From a virus, in the IMG/VR virus record IMGVR_UViG_3300025133_000452, positions 1-29,605 of that record: a stretch of 29,605 bases of DNA. One strand, written 5' to 3'. A model generated the notes under the pieces. It searched no databases. It saw only the letters and a program-made list of their open reading frames with translations, and was not told where the DNA came from. The translations under genes and the position numbers were made by a program. Below, piece after piece: positions 1 to 11,000 of the stretch (position 1 is its first letter; the number at the start of each line of letters is the position of its first letter).

Positions 1-1
1 C

Positions 2-1312
2 CCTTATTTCCGCCTTGGAAAGTGGTCGATGGGCATCACGAAGGTAGACGGCGGAATAAGAGAGTATCGTTACTCTATATCTCACCGATCATCTGATATT
101 GCCACTGGAGGGATTAGAACACCGCAGAACTACGGGGTCACGATTCAACAGCCCATACACGGAGCCGTCTTGCCCCAAGACGCAGGACCAGAATATAAAT
201 CAAATGTCAATAAAGCCCTCAACGCCACAATAATAGACCGAGATGGAGATCCCCAGCTTTTTACAAACAAAGTTATAAAAACTAAACAAGATCTCCAGGG
301 AGATATTCTTTCTTATTATCGGGAAGGTGATACAAGTTTGAGGAGGAAAAGGATTGCTTACCGAGATGGGATTAACAGTGCAATCGATGTGCTTTATGAA
401 GCAATAAGTTCCCATAATGACAAGGGACCCCTAAGAGATGCTTCAAAGCTAATAAACCTAAAATATAGAAATATGGGTGCCTTAGCAGTCGTTCTTCGTT
501 GTATATTACCATTTGTAATTTCCGGGTTTAGAACACTAAACCGGGGGGATGATGGTATGACACCAATTTGGTTTCCAAGAGATGTGATCACAAATAAGCT
601 TGTGACCGAATTTGTTTATGCCCATATGTTTGGCAGTAACGATGACTGGTTCTTTATAAACCAATCCAGCCGTGCCTATGGAGACACTGACGGGGGACCA
701 CTTGAAAGAACCCGCCGTGGCAATTTATTAGAGTGTAGAGTTCCGACAAAAACACGGATATGGATCTCGCCGGACAACTACCACACTCCCAGTGAAATAG
801 GGAGTAAGATGCGCCCCCGGCTAGAAGAAAGTATGCCAGACTTGTATTCAGCCATATCAGGAGTTAAAACTATATCAAGTGGTGAAACTGATATAAGAGC
901 CGCAGTTATAACTCCAGGGATAGAGGATATTTTTGATTCAGAATATACTGAAAATGAAGCCGCCGCCAAAAAAGTAATATCCCTATTACTCAACTTATTT
1001 TTGCCGTATAAAGACACCCCGCTTGGGCTACACAATAGATTAAATGGGACACAAGCCAACTGGATGTCCTCAGCTATAGAAGAGGGCTTCGAACTTAATA
1101 CACAAGATTATGATGTTAGGTTTCCTCTTCAAGCCCTTGTTGCACTGATCGTAATTTCAGGATTCCATGACAATAATGGCTGGAGGCAGTCCACATATTA
1201 TGAATACGATTACGATTCCGCAACAATTAATTTTAGGAACTTCTTAGATCCTGCTGAGAAATTATTTGAGAAATCATTCGAAGATGATGACACCGAACTA
1301 CCTAAATTATAA
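2..1312 (+). CDS. Virion-associated protein of unknown function, 5' partial
   Basis: I do not recognise this protein. The frame stays open to the left edge: codons before the first in-window ATG (position 29) read PYFRLGKWS with no stop, so the gene probably begins outside the window. A GGAAAG six bases before ATG 29 is a possible but weak ribosome site, so a 427-residue protein starting there cannot be excluded. The sequence is soluble-looking with one hydrophobic stretch (VVLRCILPFVISGF, about residues 154-167 counted from ATG 29) and no signal peptide. It ends 12 bases before the gp25-like gene, whose AAGGA ribosome site overlaps the end of this gene. Position directly upstream of gp25 and gp6 homologues suggests a baseplate or tail role. 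That is inferred from context only. Confidence 0.7.
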   Translation, partial: PYFRLGKWSMGITKVDGGIREYRYSISHRSSDIATGGIRTPQNYGVTIQQPIHGAVLPQDAGPEYKSNVNKALNATIIDRDGDPQLFTNKVIKTKQDLQGDILSYYREGDTSLRRKRIAYRDGINSAIDVLYEAISSHNDKGPLRDASKLINLKYRNMGALAVVLRCILPFVISGFRTLNRGDDGMTPIWFPRDVITNKLVTEFVYAHMFGSNDDWFFINQSSRAYGDTDGGPLERTRRGNLLECRVPTKTRIWISPDNYHTPSEIGSKMRPRLEESMPDLYSAISGVKTISSGETDIRAAVITPGIEDIFDSEYTENEAAAKKVISLLLNLFLPYKDTPLGLHNRLNGTQANWMSSAIEEGFELNTQDYDVRFPLQALVALIVISGFHDNNGWRQSTYYEYDYDSATINFRNFLDPAEKLFEKSFEDDDTELPKL

Positions 1313-1324
1313 AGGAATATAGCA

Positions 1325-1726
1325 ATGGCATCAATACATGGAATATCAGTCAAAATACCACTGACTTATGATGCAGAAGATGGCCCATACAGGCTGAACA
1401 AAAAAACAAAAGAGGCTGTTAGGCAGAATTTGAAAAATCTTATTTTAACAGCACCGGGAGAAAGAATAATGGACCCTTCGTTTGGAGTTGGGTTAAGGAA
1501 TTTTCTATTTGAACAGATAACAGACCGTCTTTATACCAGGGTTGCAGAGAGAATCAGGAAACAGGTCAGATCATATTTACCGTTTGTTTATATAGAACAT
1601 ATAAGTTTTGATTCTATGGATACGAGGTCAGAACTTGGACCAAATGATCTACAAGTAAATATCCAATACAATATTCTTCCTCTAGATACGGAGGATACTC
1701 TTTCAATAACTGCGGAAACAAACTAA
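1325..1726 (+). CDS. 25: gp25-like baseplate wedge protein
   Basis: A 133-residue protein of the GPW/gp25 family. The family signature is visible at residues 39-63: LILTAPGERIMDPSFGVGL followed by RNFLFE. In T4, gp25 joins the baseplate wedge to the first sheath ring and helps start sheath assembly; relatives occur in P2 (gpW) and in type VI secretion (TssE). The length is typical (T4 gp25 is 132 residues). The family is often labelled 'lysozyme', but it is structural in T4 and I see no separate catalytic domain here. The ATG has AAGGA about 9 bases upstream. The next gene encodes the gp6-like wedge partner, matching T4 order 25-6. Confidence 0.93.
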   Translation: MASIHGISVKIPLTYDAEDGPYRLNKKTKEAVRQNLKNLILTAPGERIMDPSFGVGLRNFLFEQITDRLYTRVAERIRKQVRSYLPFVYIEHISFDSMDTRSELGPNDLQVNIQYNILPLDTEDTLSITAETN

Positions 1727-1753
1727 ATATTGTAATAAAGAGGAAAACAGGAT

Positions 1754-3547
1754 ATGGCAAAAAGACCCATAAATTACACCAGTAGGGATTTTGATTCGAT
1801 TAAGTCGTCTTTGGTAGACTACGCTAAACGATATTACCCAGATAGTTATAAAGACTTCAATGATGCTTCTTTCGGGTCTATGATGCTCGACACAGTGGCT
1901 TATGTTGGTGATGTTTTATCTTTCTATCTAGATTACCAGTCTAATGAGAACTTCCTAGATTCTGCTATTGAAACAAAAAACATTGCCCGTGTGGGCAGGC
2001 AACTGGGATATAGAGAGATGGGCTCCCCATCTTCAACGGGTATTTTATCTTTGTATGCGGTTGTCCCGATAGATGCGACTGGCGAAGGACCAAACCCAGA
2101 CGATATTCCTATATTGAGAAAAGACTCTTTATTTGGATCGTCTGATGGATCTAGTTTTTTACTAACAGAAAATGTAGATTTTTCTAACCCCGATAATGAA
2201 GTTGTTGTTGCTAGGGTCGATAACACAACAGGACAGCCAACACATTACGCCATTAAAGGGTTTGGAAAAATTGTGTCTGGAGAGTTAAAGCAAGAAGTTA
2301 TTGAGGTGCCCACTCACGAAAGGTTCCTGAGAGTAGCCCTGTCCGGAGCGAACATATCGGAGCTTATTTCAGTAACAGACTCGGAAGGCAGAGAGTATTT
2401 AGAAGTTCCGTTCCTGTCTCAGAATGTTATCTACTCACAGGTTCCCAACTATGATCCTGATTCATCAAACCGAGCAAAAGCACCATATAAACTTGTAGCT
2501 ACCCCCGCCCCCCGAAGGTTCACTTTAGATTTTGTAGAGGGCAATGCTTATCTTCAATTTGGGTACGGGTCTAATAGTAATTTAACTTCAGATGTTGTAG
2601 CCGACCCGGCTGAAGTCACTCTGGATACTTTTGGGCGCAGCCATATAACAGATGATTCCTTTGATCCATCCAAATTGATACAAACAGACAAATTTGGAAT
2701 ACAGCCCGCATCGGGCACAAACCTGACAATTGTATACAGATCGAACACAGCAGATAATGTCAATGTTTCTGTCGGCTCTATCGATACTGTCATCGATGCG
2801 AGTGTTGTTTTCAAAGACCGAAACTTGGTTACAGAACTTGATGATATTCTATCTTCAATAGAGTGTCACAATGATGATCCAATTTTGGGGGATGTTACAA
2901 GCGTAAGTGCAGAAGAGATGAGAATTAGAGCATATGATCATTTTGCCGCTCAAAACAGGGCAGTAACAAAACAAGATTATGCTGCCCTGTGTTATAGGAT
3001 GCCGGCAGAATTCGGCTCGATAAAAAGAATGAATATATTGAGGGATGAAGATTCTTTCAAGAGAAATTTAAACTTATATGTTTTGTCCGAAGATGTCAAT
3101 GGAAACTTTGTAAAATCTTCGTCTACCATTAAAAATAACTTAAGAAATTGGATTGCAAGGTATAAAATGATGAATGATACTGTTGATATATTTGACGGCG
3201 AATTCGTAAACCTGCAAATATCCTATGAAGTATCATCGGGTTTTGATATCAATAAGTACGATTTATTAACCCGTTGTAACGCAGTTATAAAAGACAAGCT
3301 TAGGATAAAGTATAATTTGGGCGAATCTTTTTATATATCAGACCTTTATATTGCTCTCAATGCTGTTCCTGGGGTTATAGATACAACAAACGTGGAAGTA
3401 AGCACAAAAACGGGAGCAGGGTACAGTCAATTTCCATTCAGTGTTGGCGAACACCTATCCAATGACGGCAGAGTTCTCCACGCTCCGGACAAGATTGCCT
3501 TTGAAATCAAAGATTTTGATGCCGATATAACAGGAGTAATTAAATAA
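1754..3547 (+). CDS. 6: gp6-like baseplate wedge protein (baseplate J-like)
   Basis: A 597-residue protein resembling T4 gp6 (660 residues), the wedge subunit whose dimers form the inner iris of the baseplate and which belongs with the P2 gpJ/TssF group. The N-terminus carries the characteristic segment DFNDASFGSMMLDTVAYVGD (residues 34-53), then a helix and 'ARVGRQLGY'. A second conserved region around residues 380-430 contains AQNRAVTKQDYAALCYRMP, typical of J-like wedge proteins. The start is supported by AAGAGGA about 10 bases upstream. The stop overlaps the next start as TAATG at 3545-3549, implying translational coupling. With the upstream gp25-like gene this is the firmest evidence for a contractile tail. 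Confidence 0.9.
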   Translation: MAKRPINYTSRDFDSIKSSLVDYAKRYYPDSYKDFNDASFGSMMLDTVAYVGDVLSFYLDYQSNENFLDSAIETKNIARVGRQLGYREMGSPSSTGILSLYAVVPIDATGEGPNPDDIPILRKDSLFGSSDGSSFLLTENVDFSNPDNEVVVARVDNTTGQPTHYAIKGFGKIVSGELKQEVIEVPTHERFLRVALSGANISELISVTDSEGREYLEVPFLSQNVIYSQVPNYDPDSSNRAKAPYKLVATPAPRRFTLDFVEGNAYLQFGYGSNSNLTSDVVADPAEVTLDTFGRSHITDDSFDPSKLIQTDKFGIQPASGTNLTIVYRSNTADNVNVSVGSIDTVIDASVVFKDRNLVTELDDILSSIECHNDDPILGDVTSVSAEEMRIRAYDHFAAQNRAVTKQDYAALCYRMPAEFGSIKRMNILRDEDSFKRNLNLYVLSEDVNGNFVKSSSTIKNNLRNWIARYKMMNDTVDIFDGEFVNLQISYEVSSGFDINKYDLLTRCNAVIKDKLRIKYNLGESFYISDLYIALNAVPGVIDTTNVEVSTKTGAGYSQFPFSVGEHLSNDGRVLHAPDKIAFEIKDFDADITGVIK

Positions 3548-5043
3548 TGGGTATTAGGAGATATGTGGCAGATGCTGATACCACAATAACTAACGCATTT
3601 GAAGCAAACTTATCAACAAGAGGCACGGGCTCAAATATGGGAGCTTCGGACGTATTGGAAGTATTCACAATTCACGGACAAACGTCCGCCAGTGTTAGTG
3701 CTGCTAATGCAGAACAATCCCGTGTACTCATTAAATTCCCAGTTTCAGGTTCAGACACATCCATCGAAACCCTTCACCGGGATAGGGCGAATGGAACAAT
3801 CCCCACAGCAGGAAATGTTAGTTTTTATCTTAGGGTATTTAACGCCCCACACGCAGATACACTGCCAGAGGATTTTGGCGTAGATATAAAGAAGATGACA
3901 TCGGCTTGGGAAGAAGGTCGTGGGCTTGATATGGAAGAATATCAAGATATAGGATATGCCAATTGGACTAACCGGAACAGCACAACAGCTTGGTCAGCCG
4001 GAGGAGCAGAGGGAAATTATTCAAACATAACTTCAGCAACCTTTACAAAGGGAACAGAAGATTTGGAAATAGATATTACATCTACAGTTGAGGCTTGGCT
4101 CACTACTCCCGCAGATAATCACGGGCTTATGTTGAGGAATACAAATGCTGCGATATCTGGAACCCTTGGAACATTCTATACAAAAAGATTTTTTGGTAGA
4201 GGTACAGAATTTCATTTCAAAAAGCCTGTAATAGAAGCCAGGTGGGATTCTGGCAGAAAAGACCAGAGATCAAATTTTATACTTAGCAGTAGCCTTGTGT
4301 CAGCAGCCAACAATGTCAACACCTTGTGGTTATATAATAAACTCCGTGGCGTTCTCACAGATGTACCCGCACTCACAAGCAACAATATGACTGTAACCAT
4401 TTATTCCGCTTCTCTGGACGGCGCACCGGTAGGAGACGCCGTTACAATTATTAAATCAGATGCCTCAGAAGTTCTTTCTATGACTGCCGGACGAGCGGTG
4501 GAAAATGGAGTTAATATAACCGGGGCTTATACTGCGTCTTTCACTACAGCTAACACAGCATCTGTATTTTATGATGTTTGGTCAACCGGCAGTGGAGACA
4601 GCAAGAGGACATTCCATACAGGATCTTTTGAGCCGATAAGCCAAGAGGCTGAAGTATCCGATATTTCGACGACATATGTAACAGAAATAACAAATCTCAA
4701 AGCCTCTTATTCTACGAAAGAAGAACCAAGAGTGAGAGTGTTTATTAGACCAAAAAATTGGAGTCCAAATATATACACTGTCACAAAGGCTGGTATAACA
4801 CCGGAAATAATTGATTCTTCTTATTATGAGATCTATAGATTGACCGATGACACTATCGCTATTCCCTACGGAACTGGCAGTGATGATCATACAAAGATGG
4901 CTTACGATAAGGACGGGAATTATTTTGATCTAGATATGACACTATTAGAATCTGGATACGCATATGGAATCCGATTTATATATTATCTACAGGGACAATA
5001 CAGAGAACAACCAGAGGTATTCAAATTTAGGGTTCAAGACTAA
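3547..5043 (+). CDS. DNRLRE-domain-like virion structural protein
   Basis: A 498-residue, Thr/Ser-rich, beta-type protein. The first ~235 residues look like a DNRLRE module: 'DADTTITNAF', then a 'MGASDVLEVF' stretch, a hydrophobic strand 'SRVLIKFPV', a 'VSFYLRVFNA' strand and a Trp-containing 'TSAWEEGRGLDM' loop, then 'LEIDITSTVEAWL'. Such beta-sandwich modules occur in secreted and surface proteins and may bind carbohydrate. The C-terminal half has two further beta-rich segments. No signal peptide is seen, as expected for a virion part. It overlaps the gp6-like gene by one base, with AGGAG at 3532-3536, and is followed without a gap (TAAATG) by the giant gene. A peripheral baseplate or fibre-attachment role is likely, but the exact role is unknown. 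Confidence 0.75.
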   Translation: MGIRRYVADADTTITNAFEANLSTRGTGSNMGASDVLEVFTIHGQTSASVSAANAEQSRVLIKFPVSGSDTSIETLHRDRANGTIPTAGNVSFYLRVFNAPHADTLPEDFGVDIKKMTSAWEEGRGLDMEEYQDIGYANWTNRNSTTAWSAGGAEGNYSNITSATFTKGTEDLEIDITSTVEAWLTTPADNHGLMLRNTNAAISGTLGTFYTKRFFGRGTEFHFKKPVIEARWDSGRKDQRSNFILSSSLVSAANNVNTLWLYNKLRGVLTDVPALTSNNMTVTIYSASLDGAPVGDAVTIIKSDASEVLSMTAGRAVENGVNITGAYTASFTTANTASVFYDVWSTGSGDSKRTFHTGSFEPISQEAEVSDISTTYVTEITNLKASYSTKEEPRVRVFIRPKNWSPNIYTVTKAGITPEIIDSSYYEIYRLTDDTIAIPYGTGSDDHTKMAYDKDGNYFDLDMTLLESGYAYGIRFIYYLQGQYREQPEVFKFRVQD

Positions 5044-8000
5044 ATGAGTATTAAAAAGTTATTTGATAGCCGACAAACAAGAAAAACCGGCAAGATCCTG
5101 GCTCCAGGCAAAGATAGTAACTTTGCTGGACAAGTGGAATCATCTGATCAGGTAAAAGCCGCTCTTGCGGACAAGTATGAATTTATCCCAGGGATTGATT
5201 ACTCAGATCCTGAAAACTTTGTGAAGTTCGGCTCGGCTTATAAATACTATGTTGATGCTTTGGGGTATATTGCTGACTATTATCCTTACGACGGCACATC
5301 TAAAGAAAAGATAGAGTTCAAGACAGGGCTCAATCCTCTGGAGAAATACCTCCTAGACCAAGAATATCCGACATCTACTGGATATGCAAATATGGGTTCA
5401 CCTTATGGAGCCCGTGGATCTCAGAGTTCAACAACGGGTTATTATGCAGCTTCAGCCGAATTTATACACATAAAGGGCGGACCTAATGCCAGTTCTAAAC
5501 TGAAAGCTGATGGTACTCCTGACTTCAAAGATGAGACTGCAAATGTATTCTATACCGGGTCTGCCTATGGTCGCCGGTCAAATAATCTAGAGTTTGGTGG
5601 AGCAAGCGGCAGTACAGTAGAATTTTTCTTTAAGAAGTCAACATTTAGTACAGCTACATCAACAAGAGAAGTGGTTTATGATGCCTGGAATGGCATAGCT
5701 AGCGGAACAAATGGTCATGGTCGCTTCACTATAGAAGTAAAATCTGGCTCTTTAGGCGGCGATCCTGATGTCGTTAATTCTTTCTTTATAACATATCAGC
5801 ACAATCTTAGTGGCACAATGAAGGGTGTTTTTCGGGCAGCAGTTCCAGTAACTTCAAGTGGCGCTTCTTTGGCAGATGGTAACTGGCACCATTACGCTTT
5901 TGTCCTGGGCACATCTGGAAGCACAACATCGATTGACGTTTATAAGGATGGAACTTGTTATGGCAGCCAGATTACAACCGGGTCAAATATTGTCCACGAG
6001 GTTACTGGCGCAATAGAGGCAAGGGTTGGCGCTCTAATCACCGCCCCTTCTGGCACCAGCGTCCCAGCCGGCTATGGTAAATTATCTGCTTCATTGGACG
6101 AATTCCGTGTATGGAAGGATAAAAGAAATTCAGAAGAAATTGGTAGAAATTGGTTCACCAATATCTATGGTGGAAGTAACACTACCACTGATAAACTTGG
6201 ACAATCACTTGGAGATACTAATCTAGGATTATATTATAAATTCAATGAGGGAATAACAGGTGTTGATTCAACGGATTCCGTTGTTTTAGATTATTCCGGA
6301 AGAATTTCAAATGGTGACTGGACGGGGTTCACTTCTGGTAGCAGCAGAAATACTGGATCGGCTCTGGTATCATCTTCTGCTTCTTCTTTTGAGACAGAAG
6401 ACCCAGTTGTTCGAAAAAACCACCCAGATTATACATCTAAAAAATCCTCCCTAACAGAAAAAGGTAGATCACACGACTATCAGAACAATGCAAGCTTGTT
6501 TTACTCTATGCCGGATTGGATCATTAACGAAGATTCTGAAACGAACAACGAGCTTTATAAACTAACTCAAATTATGGGTAGCTATCTTGATACCTTGTAT
6601 TCCCAAACGAGTCACCTGTTAAAGGTTGGAGATATATCATATACTAGCGGTAGTGATAAGCCTTTCCCCTATAATGAGAGATTATTGCAGTCGATGGGCT
6701 TTGAAACACCAGAGTTGTTTAGCAACGCTAGCCTTTTATCTCACTTTTTACAAAAAGATGACAAGAGGCAAATGGAGCTAAAGCTTCATAACATAAAAAA
6801 TGAAATATACAAGAACATTTATAACAACTTGGCATATCTTTACAAATCGAAAGGTACAGCCAAATCGTTTAGAAATTTAGTTCGCTGCTACGGCGTCGGG
6901 GAAGAATTATTTAAGATAAACACCTACGTCAACAACGAAACATATAAATTAGATCAAGATGAGAACAACTCTGTTGGGTGGTATCTCCCAGGCACTAGTG
7001 TCAAAAAGTATGTTGATATGACTGGTTTGGCAAATGAGGCAGATATTTCAGGCTCCATTTTCCAATATCCGGATTCATCTAACGGTGATTCCTATGGCTT
7101 TATTTCTGGCAATGTAAATTTGGATAGCTATGCTTTTACTTTAGAGGCAGAGGTATTTTTCCCAAGAAAACCCGAACCCGGCGACCAAAACTATCCATCT
7201 TTCCCAAATGTTAGTTCCTCTTTGTTTGGGTTCCACACACCCTCTGTCACAGACCCAACATCTGCCGTAACTACTTGGCACGCTAGCAATTATGGGCTAC
7301 AAGTTTATGCCGTCCACACAACGGGAACATTTTCGGAAGTACCCAACCCCATAGAAGCATCTAGGGATGCTTATTTTGTGGTCAAGAACTCGGCTGGAAC
7401 TACATTACTAACAAGTAGTGTTTTCACAAACGTATATGATAATAAGGCTTGGAAATTCGCTCTATCCCTCCGTCCAACAAAATATCCGCTCGCAGAGGAC
7501 ACAACTGGGACAACTCTGGCTGGTGCAGAAAAATATACTCTTGAATTATATGCTGTTAATTCAATTGTTGGCGAAAAACAAGAATCACTATCTGGGTCTG
7601 CTGAGGCAATTGCAGCCGGAAACCCTGGTCTTACTGCTTCATTGTCATATACTGATGGTTCAAATATTCTTACATCCGCAAAGAGAATCTACGTCGGAGC
7701 CCAAAGAACCAATTTCACAGGCTCTCTTATAGCAGCTTATGGCGCAACAGATATTAGAGCATCTGGCATAAGATATTGGAATACTTATTTGCCATCTGGG
7801 ACAGTTGATTTACACGCTTACGATTTAGACAGCTATGGGCTAAAACACCCATATAGAAATTCCTACCTCTTTGAGTCAAATGACCCAGGCGTGTTTATCC
7901 CTGAAATTCAAACCCTTGCTTTGAACTGGGATTTTATCACTGTGTCGGGAAGTAATGCAAGCGGCGAGTTTACTGTTTCAGACTTTTCCTCTGGTTCGGA

Positions 8001-11000
8001 TGGCACAACCTATGAAGGAAATTACCAGGGTGCAACATTTAGTAAACAAAACCTGAAACACCACACAGGAAAAGGGATAGGGTTTCAAAGTGGCAGTACC
8101 CCGGCGAAAAAAGAATATGTTTATTCTGGGAAACAGAGATTGCCGGAACAAATATATCCGGAAGATATGGTGGAGGTCAAGAATTCAGACGAAGAGACTT
8201 TCACCAGAGACAGCAGACCTTATAGGTTCTTTTTCGCTGTAGAAAAAAGCATGTATGACGCCATTTCAAGAGAGATGCTTGAAATGTTTGCTTCGATTGA
8301 GGACTTCAATAACCTTATAGGTGAGCCAATCAATAAATATAGGCTTAGATACAAAGATATGGAAAAACTTCGGGAGATATTCTTCCGAAGAATAGGAAAT
8401 ACACCAGACTTAGACAAGTATCTTGATTATTATAAGTGGCTAGACTCCTCAATGGGGGTTATGATTGAACAGCTATTCCCAGCTTCTGCTCAAGTGGCTG
8501 AGAATGTTCGTGTTATGGTGGAAAATCACGTTCTTGAGCGTAATAAAATTCGCCACCAATATCCTGTTTTAGAACCCCGCCCCGCTGATCCTGAAGCCGG
8601 ACTCAGGGGATCGGGTTGTGACAATTTATATGGGTGGAAGTTTAATCATGCCCCAATCACTGCAAATCAAAACACAAATTGTGGATGGTGGCACAACAGG
8701 GCAGAGAGAACACACTCAACTTTGGCTGTTGGTGTTCCTGCTGCTGTCCAAACAGCCAGAAACACTCTTCTTGGCAACACTCACCTTTTGCCCAGCCCTT
8801 ACCGGAACACAGGAGAGCGTACACCTTTCGGATCAACGAAATTTGTATGTCTTGAGGCGGCATATATCGGTGATTATATAGGTGGCGTCAATCAAGAAAT
8901 TAACAAGATAAGAAACGTCAGTCCATTTATATTTGATAATTTTGAATTAGTAGATAAATGTGATGCGCCAGACCTTTTAGCAATGACATCAGTAGCACAG
9001 TCAAGGATAGAAGATGGACAGCAAAAAACTATTGCTTTAGAAATTAAAGCTACAATCTATGCGGAAAACGTCGGCGATGATATTGAGGTAACATTTTCCC
9101 AGGCAGGGTCCACAAACTTCAACTGGAATGCTACTGGGGGGACTGCCGGCGTAGGATTGTTAACAATAAGTGCAGATTTCGCTAGCGGTATAAAACCATC
9201 TTCTCTTGCGGCAGCTTTTTCTGGTGACGCAGTGCAACTTCTTACATTATCTGATGCGGGAGACGATACACATTTTGATGATGTTCCATTGGTAGGAAAG
9301 ACTTTTACGCTTTCCGCTATAAGAAGAAAAAGAAAAGTAAATTTTAGAACAACTAAGGACGGCAAAACCTACCCTGGCGACCTAATGTCTCCATTTAGTC
9401 TGTATAGTTCTAGTGTTAACACGGGTTATCGAGCAACTTTGGTTGCTGGCGGACTAGCTTACCAAGATTTAAGCAACATACACGAAGATTCCTACCATTC
9501 GACTCAATATGAAGTCCCGATGCAAGGTCCGTTCGCCAAACAGCACGTTGGTGGGCTAATTTACAGAAATAACAAAGCTCTTTTAGAACAAAACCCTAAA
9601 CTTCGTGGCGAAGGGTTCACACTTGCTGTTGCCGGAGCGGTGGGAACGGTGGGAGACATAACTCTTCAGTCAACAGTTCCGAAGGGACAGTATTATCGAG
9701 GACTTGTAGCCAAGAGCCCACTAAATATTGCTAATATTTTGACGACAACTGCCTCTGCTGGTGAACAATCGTCTTCTTCCTATGCTGAAACAGGCCCGCC
9801 TGGTAGTTTTACTACAACTGTGCGAGTTTTGGGTAATTATACAAAAAATTATGAAGTGGTACACACCCAGGATAGAAGTATAAACAATCTGAACCTAAGA
9901 GATAATACTTCTGATTATGATGTTACAGGTATAGCTTCCCCGTATCTTGGTGGGTTGGTTGATTATGAGGTGCCTCACCAAAAATCAACATACATCCCAA
10001 ATAAGACTGTCTTTGTAGAGAGGTTTGCTGCCCCAGGTGGCATAGATACCAATACTCCTGCCTTTATGGATGTAACGTCACAACAATTTTCAGCCAATAA
10101 TGCACTTCCGTTTAGAAATTTAGGCGTCAGAAACCCACTAAAGGAATTACTCAAAACACAACAGACCTGGGGTGGCTTTACAAAGGGGGTTTATCCAGAT
10201 GTTATTACCGCCGGGCACGCCACACTAGAAGAACTCAATACTGGGAGCTATACAGTCCCGGTCGCCTCCTTTCATAAAACACAGCGGAATATGCTTACTC
10301 GCATAAAAATGGCGGTTACTCCTTTTGTTAAAACTGCCAGCATAGCAGACAATGAATTTGTGACTCACCCCATTCCCCAAGCAGACAGATATCACTGGTT
10401 TCAGTCTATCAACAAAAACGATTTGAACTATAAACCATATGATACACAGTCTCCTGCTAGAACTACCTATGCGATTTTTGTTGATCATGAATCAAAATAT
10501 CCTGAAACATTTGGTCGCCATGGTGTTTATCTCCCAGCAACAAGTTCTCTGAGTGTGGGCGAGCACGCAAAATTAGATTCAAAAGATTATAGAGAGTCTG
10601 ATGACACCGCTGGGATGTTGATGGTTACAAATACCAAGGGCGAAAAAGTTTTCCGTTGGTCTGGCGATAGCGTATTCCCAATCTGGAAAGTACTAAGAAC
10701 GGGGGAAACAGAACTTGGCAGGGTTCCGAGGGAGAGTAATACATATACAAGATATGAAGTCACGGCGGGAGAGCCAGCCCTGGGTAATTTTACGTCATCT
10801 GCCAGGTCGGTCAATGATTATTCTGCCTCTTATAGAGCAGCCCCAGTTACCTCTAAGCACAGACCCATGCTCCACTTTACTAATGCGTATGTCGGTTCCG
10901 CAGCAGAAGATATTTCGGGATCATTTACAAATGTATCCTTTAAATACACATATGGAAATGAATTCCAGGGTTTTGCCCACAGCGGGATGAACGAATATCT

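Noticed and set aside
1308-1315. TATAAAGG before the gp25-like gene, and TATAAAAG at 29231 before the gp47-like gene, as late promoters
   Set aside because: A start about seven bases downstream would leave the ribosome site outside the transcript or truncated. The boxes arise from AT-rich stop-codon contexts.
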